NCBI RefSeq assembly: GCF_910594005.1 | Contig: NC_057816.1 | Location: 38,865,797-38,929,796, forward strand | DNA: 64,000 bases | From: Cervus elaphus | Lineage: Eukaryota > Chordata > Mammalia > Artiodactyla > Cervidae | Reading direction: 5' to 3' | Part shown: positions 41,616 through 52,080 of the stretch, piece after piece | Position numbering within the stretch: position 1 is the stretch's first letter | Layout: each line of letters begins with the position of its first letter | Notes under the pieces: model-generated | Database searches by the model: none | Told to the model about the DNA's origin: nothing | The model's input: the letters and a program-made list of their open reading frames with translations, nothing else | Position numbers and translations under genes: made by a program

Positions 41616-41757
41616 CGAAAGAGGATGAGATGACATCACTGACTCAACGGACAAGAGTTTGAGCAAACTCTGAGAGATAGTGAAGGACAGGGAAGCCTGG
41701 TGTGCTGCAGTCCACGGGGCCACAGAGTTGTACACGATTTAGCGGCTGAACAACAAT
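41616..41757 (+). mobile_element. LINE BovB 3' end (about 140 bp)
   Basis: From aaagaggatgagatgacatc through gagtttgagcaaactctgag, gaaggacagggaagcctggt, to gatttagcggctgaacaaca. Older-looking than other BovB copies; the terminal CTGAACTGAA is decayed. Confidence 0.85.
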
Positions 41758-41934
41758 AGCAAGCAGTGATGCTGGAACTGGAATACAGAGTAAACATATT
41801 CTCAACCACTATGGCCAGTTGCTTCAGAAGTAAATGCTATAATACGCACAAAAGCTTTTTGCAAACTGCAAATCAAAACCAAAAATACTGTGGGAAGAGT
41901 TACCTTGGACTTCAGTGGCTTATGTGCAAGCATC

Positions 41935-42140
41935 AGGACCATTCTGCCATTATATGGCCTTTGCTAAGCCACCAAACTTTCCAGAGCTTCAGTTTTTGCA
42001 ATGTAAAATAGGGGTGGTGTTACCTATTAAACTATCTCTTATGTTCTTCTACTCACGTTCTACTCACCTGCAGAACTGGTGCTAAGAGCACAAAAGATAA
42101 TGGATGTGAAAGTGACTTGTAAGCTGTAAAGTGCAAGCAT
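41935..42140 (+). mobile_element. SINE MIR
   Basis: Forward MIR: ccattctgccattatatggc, cagagcttcagtttttgcaa, tgtaaaataggggtggtgtt, acttgtaagctgtaaagtgc. Confidence 0.6.
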
Positions 42141-43018
42141 GAGGTGCTGTTACTGAAGGAAAAAGTCATAAATTAGGGCGCTCAGGTCAACGGGGGCACT
42201 GAGAGTGGACAGAGCCTCCCTCAGACTTGTGTTTAATCCACTGCCTACTTTGCGGAGGAAACTATTCCACGTGAACAGTTCCCGTATCCCAAAGCAGAGG
42301 GCCTTCTCCCACAGAGCTGCCCTTGTAGTGTCAGTGCTGGTGGCCGATCCTGCAAAGCAAAAGGGCTCTCCTGAGAAGGATGCGGAGCCGAGCTTCTACC
42401 CACCAAAGCCCTGAGTCCTGCGAGAAGCAGCACCAGCAGGCTTGGGGTAGGAAATCACATTTCATTTTTTTATTCAAGAAGAGGTCTAGATATGCCCAGC
42501 ATGAAAGCTGGCCCATAACACACATTCATAAGCTTGAATCTCAGATATGTGGGACTGCTTTAGTGGGCAGATCTACAAAAATCCCCTGGACAGCTAGCCA
42601 GTAAATTCTGATCCTCAGGTTGACCAAGATAACATCTACAACAACCAGTCTGCATCTCTGACCCAGCCACTGCTGACAATCAGTGGCGTACGTGCGTAGG
42701 AGAGAACGATCATCCTGTTGCAGTCTTAATGTCCATTACGCATTTTCTATGATGATTTGCTAGTGTAAGTGTAGTGACACTTTTCTCAATGGGTTATGAT
42801 CATTACTCTGGCAAAGAGGCATCTTCATCTTGAAATTTCACAGAAAAATCAGCTACTACTCAGATGGCAGGGATTTACCTTGAACAAGACATTTCTGAAA
42901 CTAGATTGAAAGAACAAGGGGTGGATGCTATTGCAGATAAATCTGTGGGCTAATAATTAACTGGGCGATGGGACAGGTCAACTGCTAAGAATATTTTTTC
43001 TCCTCCTTTAAGACAATC
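42141..43018. other. Non-coding DNA, nothing recognised
   Basis: Several 60-74 codon frames overlap on both strands at 42205-42604 and none shows a domain. The stretch 42205-42440 is GC-richer than its surroundings. Confidence 0.45.
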
Positions 43019-43032
43019 ATAACCATAAAAGT

Positions 43033-43237
43033 GGGCTTCCCTGGTAGCTCGGTGACAAAGAGTTTGCCTGCCAATGCAGGTTTGATCCTTGGGTTGGGAA
43101 GATTCCCTGGAGAAGGGAATGGCAACCCACACCAGTATTCTTACCTGGAAAATCCTATGGATGAGGAACCTGACAGGCTACCATCTGTGGGGTGGGGTTG
43201 CAAGAGTTGGACATAACTTAGATACTAAACAACAACA
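43033..43237 (+). mobile_element. SINE Bov-tA with perfect 14-bp target-site duplication
   Basis: Head gggcttccctggtagctcgg, body cccacaccagtattcttacc, tail cttagatactaaacaacaac. The head lost about 8 bases before gtttgatccttgggttg. Flanked by ataaccataaaagt (43019-43032 and 43238-43251), the longest duplication seen here. Confidence 0.96.
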
Positions 43238-43251
43238 ATAACCATAAAAGT

Positions 43252-43989
43252 ATGTATTAATACTAATATTACCACTAATAAATTCTGAATGCCTCTCTCA
43301 ATCCTGAGCACTAGTACATACCAAGTAAATGCTTTATACATGCATTAATCTAATAATCTAAACTGAGCACTCATGACAACTAAGCTCAGAAATATTTCTA
43401 TATGATTTCATGACACTTCTCTATTAGTCAAGAGAATGTCCTCAAGACACATTCCAGAATTTAAAGCTTCTACATGGAAGACAGTGATTGAGGGGCATTA
43501 TGCCACCAAGAAATTCTGTCTCTATTTATTATTCATGTAAATATTGAACAATACTCTGTTTCACCTACACCAAGTACAGTGTCTAGCACCTACATCCTCA
43601 CTGAGGATTTATTGTTTTGAAATTGATGTGTCCTGTATACAGTTAGGGGAAATTTTTTAGGTTTTTATCTCCATTCTAACTCAGATTTAACTGATCTTAA
43701 CAAATTCATATTGATTTTTTTCACCAATATCCAATAAACATTTATTATACCAGTTGTATTACATAAATATGCTCATGTTCATAAACTTAGGCAAATTTAC
43801 CAAAAAGCTAATAAGGATCCCTCACTTGCAATGAGACCCTTGTCAAAGCCCTCTAATTTTATTTATGATTTGTGCTCATTTTCTTAAAGTTCCCCCTGCC
43901 AAATTATAGAGTTTGAACCCATAAAAATTGAGTTCATATCTATAAAAACTTTACATTTTAATAGTGTAAGGTGCATGTAGAGAGAGAAG
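43252..43989. other. Non-coding AT-rich DNA, nothing recognised
   Basis: No gene or assigned repeat. Confidence 0.5.
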
Positions 43990-44120
43990 ACCTGAGAATT
44001 ATTACATGTAAATGACTCGCCCAAGTTCTCATCTTGAGTGGCAAAGTAATGAATCAAGTTGAGATCCTCTGCCTCTAAATCCAGGACTTTTTGAAAGCCA
44101 TGATGCTTCCTTCTCTGATA
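43990..44120 (-). mobile_element. SINE MIR fragment
   Basis: Reversed: aaatgactcgcccaagttct, catcttgagtggcaaagtaa, ctctgcctctaaatccagga, ctttttgaaagccatgatgc. This is the head-side half of MIR. Confidence 0.6.
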
Positions 44121-44260
44121 TGAAGAACACTGTCATATTGTATTCTCCATAGCATTCATTCTCAGCATCACTGAAATCAACCCATTTCTCTCAAAAGTGG
44201 CCAGAAACTGACATATTTGTTGAGAGTCCATTACTCACCAGGCATTCTACGAGGTGCTTT

Positions 44261-44304
44261 GCATGTGCGCGCGTGCACACACACACACTTGTACACACGC
44301 ACAT
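44261..44304. repeat. Alternating purine-pyrimidine (TG/CG/CA) tract
   Basis: gcatgtgcgcgcgtgcacac continuing as acacacac: 28 bases of strict alternation (44261-44288), with CG steps at its centre, then an imperfect CA stretch. Placed inside the MIR tail. Confidence 0.85.
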
Positions 44305-44345
44305 ATCATTTGATTCTCAAACAACCTAGTTTTAAAGGCATACAA

Positions 44346-44581
44346 AAGAGTAAAACATGGTTTCAAAAGGATTGACACACATAAACTACTATATAAAATA
44401 GATAACTAATGAGAACCTATATAACACAGGGGACTCTATTCAGTGCTCTGTGGTGATCTAAATGGAAAAGGAAATTTTTTTTTAAAAAAGGGCTATATGT
44501 ATAGCTGATTCACTTTACTGTATAGCAGAAGCTAACACAACATTGTAAAGCATATATACTCCAATACAAGTTTCAAAAAAT
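44346..44581 (+). mobile_element. Artiodactyl L1 3' tail
   Basis: Forward: cataaactactatataaaat, gataactaatgagaacctat, gactctattcagtgctctgt, tatgtatagctgattcactt, cagaagctaacacaacattg, atactccaatacaagtttca. 5'-truncated. Confidence 0.8.
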
Positions 44582-44662
44582 GGGGTGATTTGCTGAAAGC
44601 CTCATAATAGTAAGACCCTTCAGATTATGATTCTTCTACTAGATAAGGCTGCTTCTCCTTTT

Positions 44663-45006
44663 TGTGCCAAATCTAGACAAAGCAGTCACTCCACAGAAGA
44701 AATCATCTCTTGGGCTTTCAGTGCTAGTCAATAATTGTTTTTCTTTAGGGACACCAGGAAGCAAAAAGCCATCACCCAGTCCTCTTCAGATTCAAATGTC
44801 ACAGGGGAGTATTTGAGATATATAACATCACTCAAACAATCCATCTACTGAAAAAGTGACCTTTTCATGCCTGTATCTCTAGCAATGCTCTGTCTCTTGG
44901 ACAGGGGAGATAATCCTATAAAAACCTCCCCTTGCAATCTAAACCTGCTGTTATCCCCAGATCCACTTCTCACATCCCAGATAAGACAAGCCATCTAAAT
45001 TACTCA
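44663..45006. other. Non-coding DNA, nothing recognised
   Basis: No gene or assigned repeat. Confidence 0.45.
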
Positions 45007-45232
45007 CTGGGTTTCCCGGGTGACGCTAGTGGTAAAGAATTTGCCTGCCAATGCAGGAGATAGAAGAGATGCGGGTTCTATCTGTGGGATGGGAAGATCC
45101 CCTGGAGGAGGAAACAGCAACCCACTCCAGTATTCTTGCCTGGAGAATCCCCATGGACAGAGGATCCTGGCCGGCTACAGTCCTTAGGTCCCAAAGAGTC
45201 AGAGACAACAGAAGCAACTTGGCACGCACTGC
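45007..45232 (+). mobile_element. SINE Bov-tA
   Basis: Head gggtttcccgggtgacgcta with agatagaagagatgcgggtt, body cccactccagtattcttgcc, end acagaagcaacttggcacgc. The end matches the subtype at 36.2 kb (gaagagacttggcac). No clear duplication. Confidence 0.93.
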
Positions 45233-45919
45233 CAAGGAACAGACTTCATTTTAATAGGAAACCTTGGATAATCAAGTTACAGTCTCACTGGAGACATTAG
45301 AAATGGTGACAGCATATGCCTAGACCGGGCCAAATGTCTTTGTAGTCCAAGAGCTGAGAGCATCAGCTGGTGAATTCCACACCTCAAGATTAATCACACT
45401 GGGTGTGCCCCACAGCCAAGGGAGGGTTCCTGAGAATAGCTGTAGGACCACTTCTATGTGGCATGTAGCCCCCCTTACCTCTAGAGCCCAACACTTCTAG
45501 GGAACCCCACCCCAGATCCGACCTGCGCAGTCTTTCTTGGAGCTTTATGAATCTGCTACAAGGGTGTGCTCTCAGTCCTCTCCCAAGAGGAATCATCCTC
45601 AGGAAAGCTGGAACCAGAGTTGCCACAACAAAAATCCTCCTAACTGGGTATAGGACCACCACCCATCATGGAATTAAAAGCACAAGGGTCCACAGGAAGT
45701 TACATATGTGGTTCAGAACAAAAACTAAATACAACAGCAATGAAAATTCTACGAAGCACTAAAAATACCAACAGGCCTCCCTTCTGCCCCACTTCCTCCA
45801 AGATTAAAATCTGAGATGTTCAGAACCATCAGTGGGACTCAAGCTGATTCTAATATAAAACAAGAAACAATGCAATCTATTCACTTCCAGTAGTCTCTCT
45901 GTAACAGCCTTGGTTCACA
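45233..45919. other. Non-coding DNA, nothing recognised
   Basis: The block 45410-45660 is GC-richer and holds two opposite frames (90 codons minus, 71 codons plus), neither recognisable. Confidence 0.45.
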
Positions 45920-46312
45920 GTGATCCTTGCCTTTCGAGAGAAATATAGTCACAGCCTCATGACTGGTCTCTCTTCCCAGTTCCCTTCTCCTCCAGGCCAC
46001 CTTCTGCATTGCTGCTGGAGTAGTTTTCAAAAGTGCACGGATAACCATGCCTTGCCCCTCTCAGAATTTGTTGACTTTTTATTGCCTGATGCATACAGTA
46101 CAGAAATCCTGGTCTCATGGACAATGCTCTTCACCATCTTCTCTAAACTCACTTTCTCACCCTGATGGACTTTATAGTCCAGCCTCATAGTATACCTGAT
46201 ATCGCCAAGACACACCATACTTTATTATATCTCTGACCAGTGAGCCTTGACTTCTGTTCCTAAAGAGACCCATTCAAATTTTAAGCATGGAGAATTGCAA
46301 TTCATCCATCAG

Positions 46313-46533
46313 TGTGTATGTATATATGTATGTTAGTCACTCAGTCATGTCTGACTCTTTGCAACTTTATGGACTGTAGACCACCAGGTTCCTCTGTCCA
46401 TGGAATTCTCCAAGCAAAAGTACTGGAGTGGGGTAGTCATACCCTTCTCCAGGAAATCTTCCTGGCTCAGGGATTGAACGCGGGTCTCCTGCATTGCAGG
46501 CAGATTCTTTACCATCTGAACCACCAGGAGCCC
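46313..46533 (-). mobile_element. SINE Bov-tA inside L2, with target-site duplication
   Basis: Reverse copy: gttagtcactcagtcatgtc, caaaagtactggagtggggt, gattctttaccatctgaacc, accaggagcc. Flanks tcatccatcag (46302-46312) and tcatctatcag (46534-46544) match at 10 of 11. A short TGTATA-rich run lies at the body's tail end. Confidence 0.94.
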
Positions 46534-46784
46534 TCATCTATCAGACCCAACTGAAATACCTTTTTTATTTGAGGAACTGAACCCCACCCCATTACACCAT
46601 GATGAATCATTCTTTCCTTTCCACTGGGATTCCATAGATTGGCATACAAAACTATGGAGACACATCATGATGCATTTGTTAAGTACCACTCAAATGAGTA
46701 TTTTCTCCAATACATTATGAACTTAGCATAAGCTGAATTCTTTGTTATTCTACTTTATATTACTCCGGGTACTTGGCATGGAGT

Positions 46785-46999
46785 GTGTGTGTGCATGCTC
46801 AGTCGTGTCCAACTCTATGCAACCCCATGCAGACCATCAGGCTCCTCTGACCATGGAATTTTCTTGATGAAAATACTGGAGTGGGTTGCTATTTTCCCCT
46901 CCAAAGGGATCTTCCCAACCAAGGGATCGAACCTGTGTCTCCTGTGACTTCTACACTGGCAGGCCGATTCTTTACCACTATACCACCTGGGAAGCTCAC
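46785..46999 (-). mobile_element. SINE Bov-tA inside L2, with 14-bp target-site duplication
   Basis: Reverse copy: gtgtgtgcatgctcagtcgt, gaaaatactggagtgggttg, gggatcgaacctgtgtctcc, ctataccacctgggaagctc. Flanks acttggcatggagt (46771-46784) and acttagcatggagt (47000-47013) match at 13 of 14. Confidence 0.95.
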
Positions 47000-47065
47000 A
47001 CTTAGCATGGAGTAGACAGACTACAAATCTAGGTGGATTATAAAAGAATGAATGAATAAGCAAAA

Positions 47066-47336
47066 AACAGACACAATAGAAAAACTGAATATAAGCAAAA
47101 ACAGAAAAAAAGCATGAAATATGACACAAGGGGATATAGTATAAATTAGTGCCTTTAAATCCTTTTATATAATGATAATTGCTTTTCCAAAGTAATTCAT
47201 CTGAGTGCTATATCATAATTCTATTTCACAGTAGAAAGAATGACAAGCGACTATTTTATTTTTTCTCCAGAGACAGGTAATGTTACTACACACTCATGAT
47301 CCATTAATATATAGAACTCTAACAACAGCCTATATC
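47066..47336. other. Non-coding DNA, nothing recognised
   Basis: AT-rich, no gene or assigned repeat. Confidence 0.4.
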
Positions 47337-47660
47337 AGGGGTCAGATAAAGCAGAGACAGCAAATGTTTTAGATAAAGTATAAATAGCAAATACTTTAGG
47401 CTTTAAAGGTGCTATGGTCCCTGTCATTTATCCTTATAGTGCGGAAGAACAAACAGATAATACGTAATTAAATGGACATACAATGTTCTAATAAAAATTT
47501 ATGGGCACTGACATTTGAATGTTTTATTATTTTGGGGTTTCACAATATATTTTTTTTATTGTTTTCCGGCTTATTTAAAAAAAAAATCATGTATGAAATG
47601 AATTGCACAAAAACAGGCAAAATTTGGCCCATCAGCTATATGCCAAACTACCATTTGTTA
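47337..47660 (+). mobile_element. Ancient hAT-type DNA transposon remnant
   Basis: Left end caggggtcagataaagcaga, then atactttaggctttaaaggt, gctatggtccctgtcattta, gaacaaacagataatacgta, and the right block aaaacaggcaaaatttggcc, catcagctatatgccaaact. This is the well-known mammalian 'caggggtcagcaaact ... gatttggcccgcgggcc' MER element. I do not fix the family name. Confidence 0.65.
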
Positions 47661-47929
47661 AAAAAAAAAAATTAATTTGGTTCAAATGTTAGTCGTTGTT
47701 TTGTGTCACTCTTTCCCAATATAAAAGATTCTTTATCACTCAAAATAATAAACCCTTCAACATTGCTAAGAGTCCAAAACATGAAATAAAAAGCAAGATG
47801 AATGATTTGTCACATTCACCATAAAATCTTAAGCAGTTTATCAGTGTATGCACACTGCAGGATGGAAAATGCTGATAATTTTTTTTTTTTTTCCTTCTCA
47901 AATTAAGAGAGGCAAAAAGCAGCCTGTGG
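47661..47929. other. Non-coding AT-rich DNA with A- and T-runs
   Basis: A-run at about 47661-47671 and T-run at about 47879-47892. Nothing else recognised. Confidence 0.45.
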
Positions 47930-48640
47930 ATAGACTGTTTCACCAACAGATTGGCCGATCAGCCTATGTTGATTGTATGACTCTTTGATGAAAAATTCAC
48001 AGTGTCTTATAAAACACATTCATTGCCAAACATTACTGGGTGTTCTTGCTGAGAGGCGCCACATATCGGCATCACAATCAATATTTTATCAAAGAAAATT
48101 CTGAGAGAACGAGTCATTTTGGAGAATAATTTCCATTGCCTTCCGGAAGATGTGGCCCATAGGCAGCAACTGCGTTGCTTCAGTTCAACCCTGTGAGCAG
48201 TCAGATCAAGTCTCCTCTTAGAAGATCCAAAACACTCTACATGGCAAAGTGCTTTTCAGTTATTTCTTAATTAATTAGACTCACGAGCCCCTCCTCCCAC
48301 TCCCAGTGGTGTTGAGATGGCATTTTATAAATGGTGAAATTGAGACATTTATTATCTATAGAAAGTGATTGATATGATTAGTAAATGATAATGGGAAGGA
48401 GGGGCGAGGTTCTTTTGTAAAGCAGATTAATGGGCAAGGAGCATAAATAATTAATTAGATAGGGACTGTGAAAGCATTTTAAATGCAAGAAAGCACCAGC
48501 TCAATTATTAAAGTCCGTTTAGTTATTTTCCCAAAATGTCTACTCCCTGCAAAAGTCTCTAATGAAACATCAGGGACCACTTTTATCTTCATTTCGTATT
48601 AGAAAATGAATGCGGTGGAGTTTAAAGAAACTGTCAGACT
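47930..48640. other. Repeat-free block rich in homeodomain-type sites (candidate enhancer)
   Basis: About 700 bases with no visible repeat. Sites seen: TTAATTAATTAG (48268-48279), TAATTAATTAGA (48448-48459), a PBX/HOX-type TGATTGAT (48366-48373) and a bicoid-type GATTAA (48425-48430). Several stretches outside these look non-random (gagaggcgccacatatcggc, 48051-48070). This is how developmental non-coding elements look, but conservation is not shown here. Confidence 0.35.
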
Positions 48641-48984
48641 GAAATGGCAGGGTCACGCTGGCTTTCCAGGAATTCAGTGTGGCTAAGATGTGAAGACGGT
48701 AGTGCTTCTAAACTGCATGACATTTTCTTGCGGAAAGAGAAGGACTGGCACTCAGAAAACTTGACATGTGCCTGGACTTTTCAGAAACACAAAGAACATG
48801 GGAGAAATACTGTCATCACAATTATATTTTCAACGGAAACAATGGGTAAAAAAAAACCTGGCATTTGCTTCTTTGTCAAAATTCCTCCAACTCGGTTGAG
48901 CCATACTACTTATGAACTGACATACTATGTGTGTCGTTATCTCAATTCCCTTGTGAGATACTGAGACTTTGAAGATAGATATCA
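48641..48984. other. Non-coding DNA; 106-codon frame not supported
   Basis: The plus frame 48644-48964 has no recognised domain, no clear splice or promoter context, and ordinary codon usage. It lies next to the candidate enhancer block. Confidence 0.4.
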
Positions 48985-49140
48985 GGTCTTAAAAATGCTT
49001 TTGATGCATCAGTTTCTTCATCTGAAAATGGCAGCATAAATGTGGCTACTTTATAAGTTGTGTGAAGGTTATCTAAGAATGCACATGAAACATTTCTTAG
49101 TATACAGCAAGAGTTCCACACATGTAAGCTCTAGTTAAAA
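48985..49140 (+). mobile_element. SINE MIR fragment
   Basis: Forward MIR 3' half: gcatcagtttcttcatctga, aaatggcagcataaatgtgg, gttgtgtgaaggttatctaa, aagagttccacacatgtaag. Confidence 0.6.
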
Positions 49141-49344
49141 GTGCTCAGTAAATATCTGTTGAATAAAGAACTGATGAAAGAAGGAGTAAATGAATTAATA
49201 AACGAATAGCATTGTAGCATCTGATCACTGTAGAGAGTGTGCACATTTTCACTAACTCCTAGGAATCTGCTGAGGAAAGCCATAAAGTCCTTAAGATAAG
49301 CGCTAGATATTACAGGAAGTTCATTTCCTATTACATTCATATTT

Positions 49345-50321
49345 CCCCACTCCAGACACCCCAGCTTGGCCTGTCTGCTTCTTGAAAATGCCAGACACTT
49401 TATGCAGCCATGAAATTAAAAGACGCATGCTCCTTGGAAGAAAAGGTATGACAAAACTGGATAGCATATTAAAAAACAGAGACATTACTTTGCCAACAAA
49501 GGTCCGTCTGGTCAAAGCTATGGTTTTTCCAGTAGTCATGTATGGATGTGAGAGTTGGACTATAAAGAAAGCTGAGTGCTGAAGAATTGATGCTTTTGAA
49601 CTGTGGTGTTGGAGAAGACTCTTGAGAGTCCCTTGAACAACAAGGAGATCAAACCAGTCAATCCTGAAGGAAATCAGTCCTGAATATTCATTGGAAGGAC
49701 TGATGCTGAAGCTGAAGCTCCAATATTTTGGCCACTTGATGTGAAGAACTGACTCATTGGAAAAGTCCCTGATGCTGGGAGAGACTGAAGACAAGAGGAG
49801 AAGAGGAAGACAGAGGATGAGATGGTTGGATGGCATCACTGACTCAATGGACATGAGTCCGAGCAAGCTCTGGGAGCTGGTGATGGACAAGGAAGCTGGC
49901 ATGCTGCAATCCATGGAGTGGTAAAGGGTCAGACACAACTGAGGAACTGAACTGAACTTACCTAAGCCTTTTCACTTGCTATTCTCTCTGCCTTTCTCTG
50001 GGTATTACATGTTTGTTCTCTCACCTGCTGAAGTTATTTATTTTCTCACAGAGACTTTCCTGACCATCCTATTTAAAATCATACCCTCTCTGCCACCTGT
50101 ACATACACTTCCTATTCCCCTACTCTCCTGTTTCCTCTGTAGCATATATCATCATCTGATAACAAAATATATTCCTTATTTATTTTCATTTGGAATGCAA
50201 GCTCCATTATGTTTGGGATTCTGGACTGTTCTGTTCACAACTTTAGAAGAAAAACTTTAAGAGCAATGCCTGGTACATAGTAGGTGCTCAATGATATTTG
50301 CTGAAGAAATGAATGAACCGC
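49345..50321 (+). mobile_element. LINE L2 split by a BovB copy
   Basis: Left part (49345-49401): ccccagcttggcctgtctgc, ttcttgaaaatgccagacac. Right part (49955-50321): ccttttcacttgctattctc, gagactttcctgaccatcct, ctctgtagcatatatcatca, gaatgcaagctccattatgt, gcctggtacatagtaggtgc, tgctgaagaaatgaatgaa. The family's 'gccaagcac ... cctttgcacttgctgttccc' junction spans the BovB. Confidence 0.75.
49402..49954 (+). mobile_element. LINE BovB 3' fragment (about 553 bp)
   Basis: Starts at cagccatgaaattaaaagac and ends caactgaggaactgaactga. It lacks the polymerase catalytic box. The coding frame 49382-49582 stops at gctgagtgctga, the same mutated position as the 27.6-kb copy. No clear target duplication. 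Confidence 0.95.
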
Positions 50322-50548
50322 CTGCATGCATGCATGCTAAGTCGCTTCTGTCCTGTCCAACTCTTTGTGACCCCACGGACTGTAGCCCCCCAGACTCCTC
50401 TGCCCATGGGAATCTCCAGGCAAGAATACTGGAGTAGGTTGCCATGCCCTCCTCCAGGGGATCTTCCTGACCCAGGGATCAACCCCACATCTCTTATGTC
50501 CCCTGCACTGGCAGGTGGGTTATTTACCACTAGCACCACCTGGGAAGC
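50322..50548 (-). mobile_element. SINE Bov-tA at the L2 3' end
   Basis: Reverse copy: catgcatgctaagtcgcttc, caagaatactggagtaggtt, gggatcaaccccacatctct, cactagcaccacctgggaag. It inserted right at the L2 poly(GAAT) end. Possible short duplication aaatga on each side. Confidence 0.93.
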
Positions 50549-51269
50549 CCAAATGACCCATATAAACTTACCAATACATCACAAGGAACAAAGGTAGCCT
50601 GGCTCTGCTCATTCATTACAAACATATTGATTGGCAGGAATTGTGAAAAGCACCTGAGTGAGTTATCAAGATGAGTAAGACAGTCTCTGTATGGGGGATA
50701 GAATTAACAAGCTGGCATCATGGGTTTCAACAGCACTACTTCCTTCTTGCCCAAAACTCAGCTTCTGCTCCCTGCCCCTCTCACCCCTAGAAAATCTAAA
50801 ATCCTAGCAATCCTAACAGCCAAACACCCTGCAGGCAGAACTGCATCCTAGCAAGAGCAACACTGACTTCAAGCTGTGCTCTTTTCTGCTCACATCTTCA
50901 CCAATTCGGGCAGCTGATGAGCATTTAATGAGGTCCCACAAGGTCCTTGCTCTTTGCTAGGTACAGCGGGCATGCTGAGCATTTGAGGCATAGTTGCTGA
51001 CTTTCACAGGAGAGGGAACAATATTAAAATTATGAACAGGTGACTAACAAAAAAAATTTCCAATAACTACAAAATGTTTGATTCCAGATAGTAAGTATGA
51101 TCACATTTGTAAGGAAGGGAAGAGAAATCTGTTGTGAGATGATTCCTGGGTATAATTTACTGACACTGGAGGTATTATAGGCTTCATTCTTGAGGAGCTT
51201 GTTTCTGTGAAATTAGAAGAAAGAAAATGTCCCAGTCCTTATGTTCCATTTATTAAGTCATAAGGCATC
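50549..51269. other. Non-coding DNA with weak L2-like patches
   Basis: ctcattcattacaaacatat (about 50607) and gtccttgctctttgctaggt (about 50942) recall reversed L2 3' ends. Too decayed to give edges. No gene. Confidence 0.35.
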
Positions 51270-51420
51270 CCGCTCGGTACTTTCACCTAAGTCTTCATAT
51301 AACCCTTGCGACAACTCAGCAAACTTGGTCATATTATTCCCATTTCTTATGGAAAAATTGAGGCTCAGAGAGATTATACTACTTGCCGAAGGCACTGCAG
51401 AGCACCCGGATGTCAATGGC
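51270..51420 (-). mobile_element. SINE MIR
   Basis: Reversed MIR: ttcatataacccttgcgaca, attattcccatttcttatgg, aaaaattgaggctcagagag, attatactacttgccgaagg, cactgcagagcacccggatg. Well preserved. Confidence 0.75.
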
Positions 51421-52080
51421 CATGTTCTGAGAACCACAGAGGGCTGTGTGTGGCCGTGGACCAAAAGGTGTGGCTGAGACTTAAGTGTTGCAACATTCCA
51501 AGCTGACAGTTAGCAGCCACCCAGGGCACAGGTGGCAGCTCTGGAGGGCTCTGGGGAAGCAGGGGGCTTCCCCCTCCACCACACCTCCTGTGTTATAAGG
51601 ACCCAGGTTCTCCTTCAGACACTTGTTTCTATCGAAAATGACCCTGATTGTGGGCTCTCGACATTTGGAATCTTCAAAACCGTGAGGAAAAACCAATGCC
51701 GGTGTGAGAAATACCCTTTAAAACCCATAAATTAACTTACTGCATCATTTATTCATGTTGGCTTCATCTGCTGAGATCGAGAGGCAGTCTCCAGTAAGAA
51801 ACAATCTTCGGTGGAGATATGAGCTCAAGCTCTGGGTGCAGCACTCTGCGGCCTCTGAATGTCCACAAAGGGACAGGGCGACGCAGCGCCCAGTTCACTC
51901 AACCTCAGGTCCAGGCAGGAGAAGTCCTGAGATTGAATCCCAGCTTGACATTCACACACCGAGAGCCCTGGGACAAAACCCACCTACTGTATTCACGCTT
52001 GTCCAGTGAAGAGGCGAAGGGAGACAGTGAGGGTACAGGTCCTTCTAATTCTCACGGCCTGAGCTAGACACACTCAGGGG
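51421..52080. other. Non-coding DNA with a probable MIR (+)
   Basis: About 51905-52000 looks like a forward MIR (gagattgaatcccagcttga, ccgagagccctgggacaaaa). The 84- and 82-codon frames at 51755-52067 overlap it and are not supported as genes. Confidence 0.4.

Larger units (their letters stand above)
41096..41800 (-). mobile_element. SINE MIR split by an L1 tail and a BovB end
   Basis: Reversed MIR in parts. 41096-41220: ggcatttactgggtctcaga, aattcacacaacagctttcc, gagaggtactgttagactca. 41540-41615: attcttatcttcactttacc, aagaaggaaactgagatcaa. About 41760-41800: the head-side remnant. The breaks hold the artiodactyl L1 tail and the BovB end listed next. Confidence 0.6.
44225..44662 (-). mobile_element. 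SINE MIR split by an L1 tail
   Basis: Left part (44225-44345): attactcaccaggcattcta, cgaggtgctttgcatgtgcg, catttgattctcaaacaacc. Right part (44582-44662): gggtgatttgctgaaagcct, cagattatgattcttctact, agataaggctgcttctcc. Together they give one reversed MIR interrupted by the L1 tail. Confidence 0.5.
45920..47065 (+). mobile_element. LINE L2 split by two Bov-tA copies
   Basis: Forward L2 in order. 45940-46301: gccaccttctgcattgctgc, tggagtagttttcaaaagtg, cctcatagtatacctgatat. 46545-46770: acccaactgaaataccttt, attctttcctttccactggg. 47014-47065: tggattataaaagaatgaat, gaataag. This follows the family from mid-ORF2 to its 3' end, with both gaps explained by Bov-tA. Confidence 0.65.

Noticed and set aside
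48644..48964. 106-codon plus frame
   Set aside because: No domain, splice context or codon signal recognised. Most likely chance.
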